NCBI RefSeq assembly: GCF_000194155.1 | Contig: NZ_GL877878.1 | Coordinates: 3,565,557 to 3,629,556, forward strand | Source of the DNA: Saccharopolyspora spinosa NRRL 18395 | GTDB taxonomy: Bacteria > Actinomycetota > Actinomycetes > Mycobacteriales > Pseudonocardiaceae | Direction of reading: 5' to 3' | DNA: 64,000 nt | Shown: piece after piece, positions 25,283-33,569 of the stretch | Layout: the number at the start of each line of letters is the position of its first letter | Position numbering within the stretch: the stretch's first letter is position 1 | Program-made: the position numbers and the translations under genes | The notes under the pieces: model-generated | Database searches by the model: none | The model's input: only the letters and a program-made list of their open reading frames with translations | What the model was told of the DNA's origin: nothing

Positions 25283-26177
25283 ATGGCAGAGGATCACGGC
25301 ATCGAACAGGACCTCGTCCTGGAGGAAGACGCTGGGCCTAACCTGCGTCGGCGGCACCTCGGTCGGTTGCTACGCGAGATCCGACAGAGCCGGGGCAGGT
25401 CACTGAAGGAAGCCGCGACCTGGTCCGGTCTGCGCGAGGGCACGATCAGCAAGATGGAGAACGGAAAGCAAGCGATCATGCCGCGCAACGTGCGCTTGCT
25501 GTGCCAGTTCTACGACGTCGGCTCGCCACCGTTCAGACCTGCTTGTGCGGCTCGCGGACGAGGCGAACCAGCGGGGCTGGTGGGACTTCTATTCGGACAC
25601 CATGCCCGACTGGTTTGAGCAATTCGTCGGCCTCGAAAGCGATGCGACCGAGCTGTGGAACTACAACCCCTCGGTGGTAGACGGCCTACTCCAAACGCCG
25701 GACTACGCCGAAGCTCTGATCGAAGCCAGCCTGCCGCAGTCGACCGACGCCGACCTTCGCCGCTCGGTCGAACTCCGCACCGCTCGTCAGAGCCGTCTCA
25801 ATCGCGATACCCACCCGACGCAACTTCACGTGGTGCTCGACGAGGCTGTGCTGCATCGCGTGATCGGAAGCGCAGATGCGATGCGTGACCAGCTCGAACG
25901 TCTTGCGGAGATGGGCTCACGACCGAACATCACCATCCAGCTCATGCCCTTCATGGCCGGAGCGCACCCGGCAATGAAGGGACCGTTCTCACTGCTCCGC
26001 TTCCCGGAAACTCTGGACATGGACGCCGTCTATCTGGAGAACGAGCGCGGCGCGATCTGGCTGGAGCGTCCCGCCGACGTCGAGCACTACACCACGGTGT
26101 TCAGAGCCATGCGGAAGCAGGCGCTCTCACCAGAGGAGACACGCGATCGGGTGGTTAACCTGGCGAAGTCCCTGTGA
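25283..26177 (+). pseudogene. XRE/DUF5753 regulator, frameshifted
   Basis: The first frame (from ATG 25283, after GAGAGG) encodes an XRE helix-turn-helix: LRRRHLGRLLREIRQSRGRSLKEAAT, SGLREGTISKMENGKQAI, then RLLCQFYDVGSPP. The family continues as one protein of roughly 280 residues, but here the DUF5753 part (DLLVRLADEANQRGWWDFY to the end at 26177) lies in the +1 frame. The break is around 25529-25536. The downstream frame is intact. One extra base, or two missing, would explain it; a sequencing error cannot be excluded. It is followed by DUF397, the usual partner. Confidence 0.75.
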
Positions 26178-26204
26178 GAGACCCCTGCAAGGGAGAACCG
26201 CACG

Positions 26205-26405
26205 ATGTACGAGCTCGGAGGTGCTGTGTGGCGCAAGTCGTCACGCAGCGCTGGCAGCGGCCAGTGCGTCGAGGTTGCACAGAACCTCGCCGACATGGCT
26301 GCGGTGCGCGATTCGAAGAACCCGCGCGAAGCCGCCTTGATCTTCGCCAAGGCGGACTTCGCCAAGTTCCTCACCAACATCAAGTTCGGCAAGTTCGACA
26401 ACTGA
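26205..26405 (+). CDS. DUF397 protein
   Basis: The protein has 66 residues and the complete DUF397 signature: WRKSSRSAGSGQCVEVA near the N-terminus, then AVRDSKNP and a final helix (ADFAKFLTNIKFG). These small proteins are encoded next to XRE/DUF5753 regulators in many actinobacteria and are thought to work with them. It lies 27 bases after the regulator stop. Confidence 0.85.
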   Translation: MYELGGAVWRKSSRSAGSGQCVEVAQNLADMAAVRDSKNPREAALIFAKADFAKFLTNIKFGKFDN

Positions 26406-27198
26406 TCGGCACAACGATGGCCGGCCCCGACGCCACTGCGCACGGGACCGGCCATCTGCCTACGGGCGCAGGACACCTCGATCCTGATCTTGCCCGTAGC
26501 AGTCGTGTAGCTACACGACCCCCACAAGCGTCTGACCAGGTAATACCGAGGGCCCCACAAGGTCATGCAAGTGATATCCTGGAACAGGCTTAACAGCCAC
26601 TCTGACCAGGGATAACAGCAATAGCACAGCTCATCGGGTTGTAGTTCTGCGAGAAGGGCACCTTTCACCTCAAACGCACTCGTCACGTTTCGCCGCTGAT
26701 CATCCATGAAGAGGCGGGGCCGGTCAAGGCTGTTTGTGCCCCGGTTTGTGGGGTGTTTTCGCGGTTTCCGGATGGGTGTGGGCACGCGCGGTTGAGGTGT
26801 CGGTGTCAGGGCTGGCCGTAAGGCCACCCCGTCAGGGGCTTGGCCTTGACGCCGGCACCGTGCGCGCGATCGTTGTTCACGCCGGGAACCCGAGGCCCGA
26901 CGCCAATGTGCTCGCAAGGGCTCTGCTCGATGAAGGGCTGCGCGGAGAGCTGACCGAGGAACTGGCGGCGGGCTACGCTGGGCTAGGTTCACGCACCCCG
27001 TAGCTCCCCGAGCAGGACGTCCGCAGCCGCCCGCGCGGGTTCAGACAGTGGTGTCGGCGCTCAGCGACGGGCGGCAACCCAGATCGCGTTCTTCCGCCCA
27101 ACCGTCCGGGGTGCCCTGCCGCCTCTGGGGGCCGACGGCGGCCACGTGGTGACGGCGGTGACATCGGGCATGGAACGCAACCGATGCCCCGCCGGGTC
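26406..27198. other. Gap without a well-supported gene
   Basis: This ~790-base stretch follows DUF397. A + strand frame at 26734-27003 could encode an 89-residue protein ending LARALLDEGLRGELTEELAAGYAGL, but it lacks a clear ribosome binding site and family, so it is not called. The AT-richer part at 26500-26700 may hold regulatory DNA. No RNA gene was recognised. Confidence 0.4.
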
Positions 27199-27438
27199 TT
27201 AGATCCGCTGCAAGACGTTTAGGACTTCGGCGAGCACGGCAGGAGACCGCGCCGTCTCGGTGGCCGCGACGCGGCGCGCTTCGGCGCGGGCGGCTTCGGC
27301 GTCGTGATCGTGCTTCGGCCACGCCGGGGACTCCGGTTCGGTGTACGGCGTGAACCAACCGCGAGCGCTCTCGGAAATGGTTCCTTGCCAACAACATCCG
27401 GACGCAACGATTCCTGTGCGGCGGTGTTTTCCCGACAT
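27199..27438 (-). CDS. Small hypothetical protein
   Basis: The protein has 79 residues starting at ATG 27438, three bases after the stop of the preceding gene. It contains GKHRRTGIVASGCCWQGT and a helical C-terminus rich in Ala, Glu and Arg (AEAARAEARRVAATETARS). Function unknown. It ends the minus-strand group that starts at 28118. Confidence 0.4.
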   Translation of the reverse strand: MSGKHRRTGIVASGCCWQGTISESARGWFTPYTEPESPAWPKHDHDAEAARAEARRVAATETARSPAVLAEVLNVLQRI

Positions 27439-27440
27439 GA

Positions 27441-27638
27441 CTACGAAACCCCTGTGCTCGCGGTCTCGACGCACTCGGAACACATCGGCCAGTCGACCGG
27501 CGGGCGCGTGTGCGGCCCCCACCCGATCTCTCCGCAGAGACCGGAGACGACGGTCCCACTTGTCCCGTACTTCTGCGTCGGCGCTTTGGAGTGTGCGTAG
27601 TGGACGACGCGCTCGCGCCATGACGGCGCGTACAGCAG
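27441..27638 (-). CDS. Small Cys-containing protein, start uncertain
   Basis: The readable core is VVHYAHSKAPTQKYGTSGTV followed by GLCGEIGWGPHTRPPVDWPMCSECVET. The C...CSEC arrangement resembles small zinc-binding proteins common in Pseudonocardiales. No ATG or GTG with a good ribosome binding site was found in frame; 27638 is a CTG and only a guess. It lies between the 98-residue protein gene and the gene at 27199. Confidence 0.4.
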   Translation of the reverse strand: MLYAPSWRERVVHYAHSKAPTQKYGTSGTVVSGLCGEIGWGPHTRPPVDWPMCSECVETASTGVS

Positions 27639-27654
27639 CGTTGCGCCTGGCGAC

Positions 27655-27951
27655 TCAACGGCGCCGTCCGTTGGGGGGAGCCGGGAGCTCCGGAGACGGC
27701 GGCGAGGTTTCGAGCTCGGCACGTGAGACCGGCGGCACGTCGCTTGCGAGCGTGGCGAGCACCAAGCATTGCGGGCACGGATTGCCCGTGAACGGCTCAA
27801 CGATCTCGACTTCGCCCGGCTTCACCGCGTCGCCGCACGGAGCCACCCACACGACGTGATCGACGCAGTAGGCGTGTACTTCCGGTGGCCGATCCGGTAG
27901 CGCGTACTCCGGCCTTAGCCGTGCCAGGATCACGGAACGTCGGCCGTTCAC
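27655..27951 (-). CDS. Conserved Cys-motif protein, copy 1
   Basis: The protein has 98 residues from GTG 27951, which overlaps the upstream stop by four bases. It contains ILARLRPEYALPDRPPEVHAY, VDHVVWVAPCGD, then EPFTGNPCPQC, a likely metal site (C...CPQC). A diverged second copy lies at 29402-29953 with the same upstream partner. Function unknown. Similar small proteins are common near XRE/TPR regulators in this order, which is a general impression rather than a tested claim. Confidence 0.6.
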   Translation of the reverse strand: MNGRRSVILARLRPEYALPDRPPEVHAYCVDHVVWVAPCGDAVKPGEVEIVEPFTGNPCPQCLVLATLASDVPPVSRAELETSPPSPELPAPPNGRRR

Positions 27952-28118
27952 GCGGCACGTCCCGGAGTGCGGCGGCGAAGCCGTTCCAGTCGACGCCGTG
28001 CCGCTGCTTTGAGTGCTTGTTTCTCTCGATGCCCTGGCAGCCACCACAGGATGAACAGCGGAACGAAGATCACCGACCAGGCCAGCAACCCGAGCAATAT
28101 CCCCAGCGCCTCATGCAT
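27948..28118 (-). CDS. Tiny membrane protein, copy 1
   Basis: The protein has 56 residues: one transmembrane helix (EALGILLGLLAWSVIFVPLFILWWLPG) followed by a basic tail (KAAARRRLERLRRR). It is too short for many gene finders. Its TGA overlaps the GTG of the 98-residue Cys-motif gene, and the same pair recurs at 29950-30108. The duplication supports it as a real gene. Confidence 0.6.
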   Translation of the reverse strand: MHEALGILLGLLAWSVIFVPLFILWWLPGHREKQALKAAARRRLERLRRRTPGRAA

Positions 28119-28176
28119 GACGCCAAGATCGCCCGGCCAGACACGGCCGATAGGTACGGTTTGTACCCCTACCCGA

Positions 28177-29400
28177 TCAGCGGACCCCGACGCGTCCTGC
28201 TAGTGACCGCACCGCCGCCGCTTCACCACCCGGCGGGCGATCCATGAGCTTGTGCGTCAACTCCCGTGCCCACCCGTTGAACCTGGCGGTTTCCGGCGCT
28301 GTGCGCTCCGCCTGGTCAAGCGTGGCCAGCGTTGCCGCCCAATCGCCCTGTAGCGCGTGAACGCGGGCGACTTCGATCAGGTGGCGGGACCGGCGCGGCA
28401 CCGACACGATGTCGCCGGGGTCGAGTGCGTTCGCCGCCTGCAACGCTTCCCCGCCGCGCCGTAGCTCCACGCCGAGCGTGACCGCGTTCGCCTGCATTAC
28501 CGGCAGACCGAAACTTGTTTGCACGTGGCGGTAACCAGGTCCGAGCTTGCGGGCGATGTCGTAGGCCGACTCCCAGCACCGCCAGGCTTGTCCGTGCCTG
28601 CCCCGGCGGGCATAGGTGAGCGCGTTCTCCGCCCGCAGCGCACCGACCATGCCGCGCCAGTCATCCGGCGCGGACTCCAAATAGGGCTCTAGCTGCGCTG
28701 CGCCATCGTGGGCGACGCTGATCGCCTCTTCCCAGCGCCCAGACTCCCGGAGTGCTTGAACCAGTGCCCACGCCCCGGCCGCCATCGCGTACGGGTCGTC
28801 TGCCTCTTGGCCTTCGGTGACCGCCCGGTCGGCGACCAGCCAAACGAGTTCCGGCGCGGGTTGGAACGCTACGTAGAAGTCGGCGAGCTGGTAGACGCCC
28901 GCCAGGATGCGGCGAGCCTCGCGCCGTTCAGCGTCCCATCGGGCACGCACGGCCCGCTGGGAGTCCCGGATCAGGTCCGGCAGCAGCGCCCCGAGCTGCG
29001 TGCGGTGATCCGGCGAGGAGTGCCGCACCTTCCACGCTGCGGCCAACCGCTGCGCCAGGTGCGCCAGGTCCACCGGCCGCGTGTCCGGCGACAACCGGTA
29101 TTCGGTCAGCGCCGACTGCACGTCGTAGAGCGCCTGGTGCGCAGCGCCGGGCGCGAACTTCGAGATCGACACCGCTTCGTCGTTGCCGGTCAGTTCGGCA
29201 AGATCGCGGATGTCGAGCGCACGGGCAATCCTGGTCAGCATCTGAAGCTTCGGCGTCTGCAACCGGCCGGTTTCGACCGCCTTAACCCACTCGGCGGAAC
29301 GGTCGACGAAACCGCCCAGCACAGGGCGACTCATCCCGGCGCGTTCCCGTGCCTGCCGGATGCGGGCACCGATAGACGGATCGGTGGTGGACACGATCAC
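28177..29400 (-). CDS. XRE-family regulator with TPR-like C-terminal region
   Basis: The protein has 407 residues. Residues about 8-75 form an XRE helix-turn-helix (IGARIRQARERAGMSRPVLGGFVDRSAEWVKAVETGR). The rest is a helical repeat array of TPR type (for example RWEEAISVAHDGAAQLE and GDWAATLATLDQAERTAPE), a layout of actinobacterial regulators that sense peptides or other ligands. GTG 29400 lies just after an AGAGGTGAT site that is itself part of an inverted repeat, suggesting autoregulation. It sits between two copies of a small gene pair. Confidence 0.75.
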   Translation of the reverse strand: MIVSTTDPSIGARIRQARERAGMSRPVLGGFVDRSAEWVKAVETGRLQTPKLQMLTRIARALDIRDLAELTGNDEAVSISKFAPGAAHQALYDVQSALTEYRLSPDTRPVDLAHLAQRLAAAWKVRHSSPDHRTQLGALLPDLIRDSQRAVRARWDAERREARRILAGVYQLADFYVAFQPAPELVWLVADRAVTEGQEADDPYAMAAGAWALVQALRESGRWEEAISVAHDGAAQLEPYLESAPDDWRGMVGALRAENALTYARRGRHGQAWRCWESAYDIARKLGPGYRHVQTSFGLPVMQANAVTLGVELRRGGEALQAANALDPGDIVSVPRRSRHLIEVARVHALQGDWAATLATLDQAERTAPETARFNGWARELTHKLMDRPPGGEAAAVRSLAGRVGVR

Positions 29401-29401
29401 A

Positions 29402-29953
29402 TCACCTCTTCGCGGATGCCTCTTCGCGTGCCCAAGGCCCGTCGACCGGGGGCGTACCTCCGCGAAGAGGTGCCCCCAGGCTAGCGAGATCCCGATCAGG
29501 TGACGAGCAAGCGGGCGCTACCGGCGCGAACGCCTGACACCCGTTCGGAGTAGCGGTGACGCGCCCGTCCCATTCCTTGCTCGTGGGGCAAACCGTGATC
29601 AACCGCGTGGGGCAAACGTGGGCTCGAAACCGTCCCACTGCGTACTCACAGCAGGTCAGCAACGTATAGAGGAATGCCGCCGGAAGCTCCGGCGGCGGTG
29701 CGGTTTCGAGCTCGGCGCGTGAGACCATCGGCGCGTCGCTGGCGAGCGCGGCGAACATCCAGCACTGCGGGCACTGGCTACCCGTGAACGGCTTCACGAT
29801 CTCGACTTCACCCGGCCTCACCGTGTCGCCGCACGGAGCCACCCACACGACGTGATCGACGCGGTAGGCGTGCACTTCCGGCGGCCGATCCGGCGGCGAG
29901 TACTCCGGCCGTAGCCGCGCCAGGATCACCGCCCCTGAAGGATATTCGTTCAC
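29402..29953 (-). CDS. Conserved Cys-motif protein, copy 2 with extended C-terminus
   Basis: The protein has 183 residues. The first ~95 residues mirror copy 1 (ILARLRPEY, VDHVVWVAPCGD, KPFTGSQCPQC). After PPELPA it diverges and reads on for about 85 residues, through the spacer, to within two bases of the regulator start. The extension may be non-native read-through after loss of the original stop. It starts at GTG 29953, overlapping the tiny membrane protein stop. Confidence 0.5.
   Translation of the reverse strand: MNEYPSGAVILARLRPEYSPPDRPPEVHAYRVDHVVWVAPCGDTVRPGEVEIVKPFTGSQCPQCWMFAALASDAPMVSRAELETAPPPELPAAFLYTLLTCCEYAVGRFRAHVCPTRLITVCPTSKEWDGRVTATPNGCQAFAPVAPACSSPDRDLASLGAPLRGGTPPVDGPWAREEASAKR
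29403..29472. promoter_or_regulatory. Candidate operator: 13-bp inverted repeat upstream of XRE/TPR gene
   Basis: CACCTCTTCGCGG (29403-29415) recurs in perfect inverse orientation as CCGCGAAGAGGTG (29460-29472), with a third half-site GCCTCTTCGCG at 29418-29428. The proximal copy includes the ribosome binding site of the regulator gene. This arrangement is typical of autoregulated XRE promoters. Binding is inferred. Confidence 0.55.
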
Positions 29954-30108
29954 ACGGCACGTCCCGGAGCGCGGCGGCTAAGCCGTTCATCCCGACGCCG
30001 CACCGCTGCCTTTTGCACTTGCGTCTGCCGATGTCCCGGCAGCCACCACACAATGAACATCGCTGACCAGGCCAGCAGCCCAACCAGCATCCCCAGCGCA
30101 ACATGCAT
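29950..30108 (-). CDS. Tiny membrane protein, copy 2
   Basis: The protein has 52 residues: a transmembrane helix (VALGMLVGLLAWSAMFIVWWLPG) and a basic tail, closely similar to copy 1 at 27948-28118. A four-residue deletion inside the helix distinguishes the copies. Its stop overlaps the next start. Function unknown. Confidence 0.55.
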   Translation of the reverse strand: MHVALGMLVGLLAWSAMFIVWWLPGHRQTQVQKAAVRRRDERLSRRAPGRAV

Positions 30109-30210
30109 GTCTCGAAGATCGCCAGTTTCGCCCGGTTAACCCATATCATCCCGGTTAGCTTCGGCGAATCAAATGATCTTTTGTTTATAGGTTGATCTGT
30201 TTTCTGGGTT

Positions 30211-30726
30211 GTGGTTGCGGGGTGGGATGATCGTGAGGTGTCGAAGCCTTCGCGGGAGTCGGGCGAGCAGGCCCGTGATGGTAATCGTGTTGCTGCCAGA
30301 AGGGATTTCGATGCGTTGCGTGAGCGCCGGATGCGGGCGGCGGAGATGTTCGACCAGGGCAGACGGCAGTCCGGGGTGGCCGCCGAATTGGGGGTGTCGG
30401 CGCAGGCTGTGTCGAAGTGGCACCGGGCGTGGTCGGCCGGTGAACGAGAGGCGATGGCGGGCGCCGGCCGTGCCGGGCGGATGCGCAAGCTCTCCGATGA
30501 GCGACTGGCCGAGGTCGAGACCGAGTTGATGAAAGGCCCGCGTGCCAACGGGTTCGCTACGGAGATGTGGACTCTCGCGCGGGTGGCCGAGGTGATCGAC
30601 CGCGTGACCGGTGTCCGATACTCGGTCACGCAGACCGGGACGATTTTGCGTGACGGGCTGGGCTGGAGCCGCCAGCGCCCGGCACGGAAAGCCGCCGAAC
30701 GCGATGACGAGGCGATCGAGGAATAG
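30211..30726 (+). CDS. IS630 transposase N-terminal frame
   Basis: The protein has 171 residues. It is a winged-helix-type DNA-binding region (MRAAEMFDQGRRQSGVAAE, GVSAQAVSKWHRAW) and linker (SVTQTGTILRDGLGWSRQRP), standard for IS630 OrfA. The frame stops at TAG 30724, eight codons before the slippery site. Homologous elements read through here into the WPRIKK segment, so this TAG looks like a nonsense mutation (expected Trp). Confidence 0.7.
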   Translation: MVAGWDDREVSKPSRESGEQARDGNRVAARRDFDALRERRMRAAEMFDQGRRQSGVAAELGVSAQAVSKWHRAWSAGEREAMAGAGRAGRMRKLSDERLAEVETELMKGPRANGFATEMWTLARVAEVIDRVTGVRYSVTQTGTILRDGLGWSRQRPARKAAERDDEAIEE

Positions 30727-30737
30727 GTCAAAGTCGA

Positions 30738-31268
30738 GTGGCCACGGATAAAAAAGGGGCCCGACGCCGGAAATCCTGGATTTGCTTCCAGGACGAAAGC
30801 GGATTCTCCCTCCTCCCGGCAGTAAGAGCGACCTGGGCGCCACGAGGCCGGACCCCGGTCCCGCGGCACCGCTTCGGCTGGACCCGCATGTCGATGTCCG
30901 CCGCCCTGCTCTACCGGCCCGACGGCAGCCAAGCGTCCCTGGTGTTCCAAACCAAACCCGGCAGCTACAACACCGAATCGCTGATCGAGTTCCTCACCGA
31001 CCCGCACGACCAACTCGACGGCGACCCGGTCACCTTGATCTGGGACGGCCTGTCCGCCCACCGCTCCAAAGACATGAAAGCCTGGCTGGCCACCCAGCGA
31101 CACTGGCTCCGAGTCGAGCGACTGCCCGCCTACGCGCCCGAACTCAACCCCGTCGAACAGGTATGGGGCAACATCAAAGCAACCGAGCTCGCCAACCTCT
31201 GCCCCGAGGCCATCGACGAAGCCGACACCGCCGCACGCGCAGGCCTGAACCGTATCGGCAGCAGCTAA
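30738..31268 (+). CDS. IS630 transposase DDE catalytic frame
   Basis: The protein has 176 residues. It contains the DDE catalytic fold: WICFQDESGFSLLP (first Asp), LIWDGLSAHRS (second Asp) and YAPELNPVEQVWGNIK (final Glu). In active elements this frame is reached by -1 frameshifting at A_AAA_AAG (30750-30756). The GTG at 30738 may be only nominal. Confidence 0.7.
   Translation: MATDKKGARRRKSWICFQDESGFSLLPAVRATWAPRGRTPVPRHRFGWTRMSMSAALLYRPDGSQASLVFQTKPGSYNTESLIEFLTDPHDQLDGDPVTLIWDGLSAHRSKDMKAWLATQRHWLRVERLPAYAPELNPVEQVWGNIKATELANLCPEAIDEADTAARAGLNRIGSS
30750..30756 (+). promoter_or_regulatory. -1 frameshift slippery site in IS630
   Basis: A_AAA_AAG fits the canonical -1 heptamer in phase with the first transposase frame and moves ribosomes into the DDE frame. 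The upstream in-frame TAG at 30724 would prevent ribosomes from reaching it. Confidence 0.6.
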
Positions 31269-31480
31269 CAGCTCAGCTTCGCCTTCCTCGACCACACAGG
31301 TCTCCACCTATAACCAAGATCAATCAATTAGCGAAAGATCACTAATAGATACCGATCAACCACCGACCGAGTGCTAGCCCAAGCAGGGTCTACAGACCCC
31401 TGTGAGGCCCGAGACTGTGGTGCCGAACGGCTCGACGGCCAGACCATGCGCCCTGTTCGTACTGGTCACGTGGTCCTCCG

Positions 31481-31502
31481 GTTTCAATTGAAACTGCGGA
31501 CC
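31481..31502 (+). repeat. Palindromic motif related to repeat at 63.3 kb
   Basis: GTTTCAATTGAAAC is a perfect 14-bp palindrome followed by TGCGGA. The same layout (TTTC-AT-GAA-TGCGGA) occurs at 63258-63277 and twice head to head at 63323-63372. Confidence 0.5.
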
Positions 31503-31536
31503 CCAATGCGCTCCGCACCTCCCGCTCGGTCGCTGT

Positions 31537-32346
31537 TCAGCGGAGCGCAGTCGCGATCATCGCGATGAGGACGATCACTAGGAGGACGAGGTAGGCGATC
31601 GCGTGGATGTGGTCGGGGATCTTCCCGACGACGCGTTTGGTGAGCGCGATCGTCGGCAGGGAGCCGCAGAGCAGGGCCGCCGCGACGACGAAGTTGACGT
31701 GGCCGAGCTGACCGGGGTAGGCGGCGGCCGGCGTGGCGAGGGCGTACACGGCGGTTCCCGCGACCGCCACCGGGATGCTGAGCGGGTTGGCCATCGCGGC
31801 AGCAGCGGACATGGGCAGCCCTCTGCGCCGGAGCAGCGGCACCGTCATGACGCTCCCGCCGACGCCGAGGAAACTGGCGACCGCCCCGATTCCCAGCCCA
31901 CCGAGGGTCGAGGCGACCTTGCCGAGCGGTTTCCCGCCCGAAGTCTGGTGCCGGGCGTTGTCGAGGAATCCGCTTCGGACGATGCTGTCGACGATGGTGA
32001 TCGCGAGGTAGGCGATGAACAAGACGTGCAGGACGGAGCCGGGTGCCCAGTTCGCGGCTACCGCTCCGATCACCGCGCCGAGGGCGATGAATTCGATCAA
32101 CGGGTGGAGTTGCTTCCCGTGCAGGCGACCGGACCGGGCCTGGGCGATGGTCGCGGATGACGCGTTGACGATCATCACCGCGGTGGAGGTCGCCACGGCG
32201 GTGTGCATCGCGTCGGCACCGGTCGCGGCGGAGACGACCGCGAACACGACCGGGACGATGATGAAGCCGCCGCCGAATCCGAACAGGACCGTGGTCACGC
32301 CGGTCAGGCATCCGAATCCGAGCAGCACGAGGAAGGAGACGAGCAC
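31537..32346 (-). CDS. TauE/SafE family sulfite/anion exporter-like permease
   Basis: The protein has 269 residues with about eight hydrophobic segments in two homologous halves. Each half contains a glycine-rich motif of the TauE/SafE family (VLFGFGGGFIIVPV and GAVASFLGVGGSVMTVPLL). Such permeases move sulfite, sulfonates or related small organic anions. It is divergent from the AraC regulator, with about 90 bases between their starts, so the two may be functionally linked. Confidence 0.8.
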   Translation of the reverse strand: MLVSFLVLLGFGCLTGVTTVLFGFGGGFIIVPVVFAVVSAATGADAMHTAVATSTAVMIVNASSATIAQARSGRLHGKQLHPLIEFIALGAVIGAVAANWAPGSVLHVLFIAYLAITIVDSIVRSGFLDNARHQTSGGKPLGKVASTLGGLGIGAVASFLGVGGSVMTVPLLRRRGLPMSAAAAMANPLSIPVAVAGTAVYALATPAAAYPGQLGHVNFVVAAALLCGSLPTIALTKRVVGKIPDHIHAIAYLVLLVIVLIAMIATALR

Positions 32347-32439
32347 ACGGCCACGGTAGGCCCGCCACCGGATGGCGCACTATCGATGCCACGCCATGTT
32401 CATTCGAGTTCGCGCCAAAGCTTGGGTTAGCGTGTTGCG

Positions 32440-33204
32440 ATGCGGAACGTACCGGTGGACGAGATGGACTGGATCGACCGCGCCGTCCTGGCGATCGGGA
32501 CCGACTACCCGCCCCGGCACCTGCTGGCGTTCCACCGGCACCGCCGCGCGCAGCTCCTCTACGGGGCGACCGGGACCATGCAGGTCGAGACGGCGGACGG
32601 CAGTTGGACGGTCCCGCCCCGCCGAGCAGTGCTGATCCCGCCGGGCACGGACCACCAAGTGCTGATGGACGACGTCAGCACCCGCAGCCTCTACCTCGAA
32701 CCGTCCGCCGTGCCGTGGTTTCCGCCGCGCTGTCGGGTCGTGGGCGTCTCACCGCTGCTGCGCGAACTCCTGCTCGCCGCGGTGGACGTGCCGCCCGAAT
32801 ACGACAGGCACGGCCGCGACGGTGCGCTGATGGAGCTGATCCGCCACGAAATCCGGAACCTGGCGCCGCTTCCGTTCGACCTGCCCCTGCCCGCCCGAGC
32901 AGATCTCCGGAACCTGTGCGAGGCGTTCCAGGCCGCGCCGAACATCCGGGAGTCACCGGCCGAATGGGCTGCCGACCTGGGCTTCAGCGCGCGAACGTTC
33001 AACAGGGTGTTCCGCGCCGAAACCGGGCTCAGCTTCCAGCAGTGGCGACAGCGCGCTTGCCTCCTCCACGCCATCCGGCTGCTCTCCGCCGGAAGGACCG
33101 TCACGCAGGTCGCGGCGGCGCTCGCGTACGACACCCCGGCAGCCTTCTCCGTCATGTTCCGCAAGCAGAGCGGAACTACCCCGAGCTCATTCCAGCCGCG
33201 CTGA
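32440..33204 (+). CDS. AraC-family regulator with cupin sensor
   Basis: The protein has 254 residues. Residues about 20-95 form a cupin-like sensor (HRHRRAQLLYGATGTMQVE, PPRRAVLIPPGTDHQV). The C-terminal 100 residues are the double helix-turn-helix (ESPAEWAADLGFSARTFNRVFRAETGLSFQQW and VTQVAAALAYDTPAAFSVMFRKQSGTTPSSF). It probably controls the adjacent divergent permease gene. Confidence 0.85.
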   Translation: MRNVPVDEMDWIDRAVLAIGTDYPPRHLLAFHRHRRAQLLYGATGTMQVETADGSWTVPPRRAVLIPPGTDHQVLMDDVSTRSLYLEPSAVPWFPPRCRVVGVSPLLRELLLAAVDVPPEYDRHGRDGALMELIRHEIRNLAPLPFDLPLPARADLRNLCEAFQAAPNIRESPAEWAADLGFSARTFNRVFRAETGLSFQQWRQRACLLHAIRLLSAGRTVTQVAAALAYDTPAAFSVMFRKQSGTTPSSFQPR

Positions 33205-33225
33205 TCCGTTGGCACTCGGCGCACG

Positions 33226-33504
33226 TCATGCGCGGATCTCGCGCTCCTCGACCGTCCGGGCGCGGGCCTGGTCGCTGATGGTCAGGCCGAGGCCCGCGAC
33301 GAGATGTGGCTTGGAGTAGCTGAAGCCGATGTCCTCCAACCCGTTCTCCGTGGTGATCTCGGCGAACGGCATGGCCACCTCGGTCATCGGTTTCTGCCGC
33401 CCGGTGGGCACCTTGGCGTCGCTGATAACGGTGGGAATTCTGTTGCTGATCATGAGCAGCCCGCTGATCGGCATGTTCGTGATGCCGCTCCTGCAGGGGT
33501 TCAT
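33226..33504 (-). pseudogene. Enolase-superfamily (MR/MLE sugar-acid dehydratase) N-terminal remnant
   Basis: The 92-residue frame contains IPTVISDAKVPTGRQKPMTEVAMPFAEITTENGLEDIGFSYSK, the capping-domain start of mandelate racemase/galactarate-type dehydratases. The barrel domain with the catalytic Lys and metal ligands is missing; the frame ends in unrelated sequence. It is the remnant of a sugar-acid dehydratase gene, next to a LysR regulator and a decayed aldolase-type gene. Confidence 0.55.
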
Positions 33505-33569
33505 CCGGTCGCGGCGCCGGGAGCCGGAACCGGTGGGTTGGAAGGCGAATGCCTGAGCGCTCCCATCGG

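Larger units (their letters stand above)
30170..31343 (+). mobile_element. IS630-family insertion element
   Basis: The element contains two overlapping-phase transposase frames joined by an A_AAA_AAG slippery site. Imperfect terminal repeats are visible: AATGATCTTTTG near 30172 and, on the opposite strand, AGTGATCTTTCG ending at 31343. The expected TA target duplication could not be placed confidently. The element separates the XRE/TPR locus from the TauE/AraC genes. Confidence 0.6.

Noticed and set aside
26734..27003. 89-codon frame after DUF397
   Set aside because: No clear ribosome binding site, odd N-terminus and no family; left as an uncertain possibility.
31481..31494. GTTTCAATTGAAAC resembling a CRISPR repeat end
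   Set aside because: Single copy with no regularly spaced repeats and no cas genes; it fits a dispersed palindrome better.
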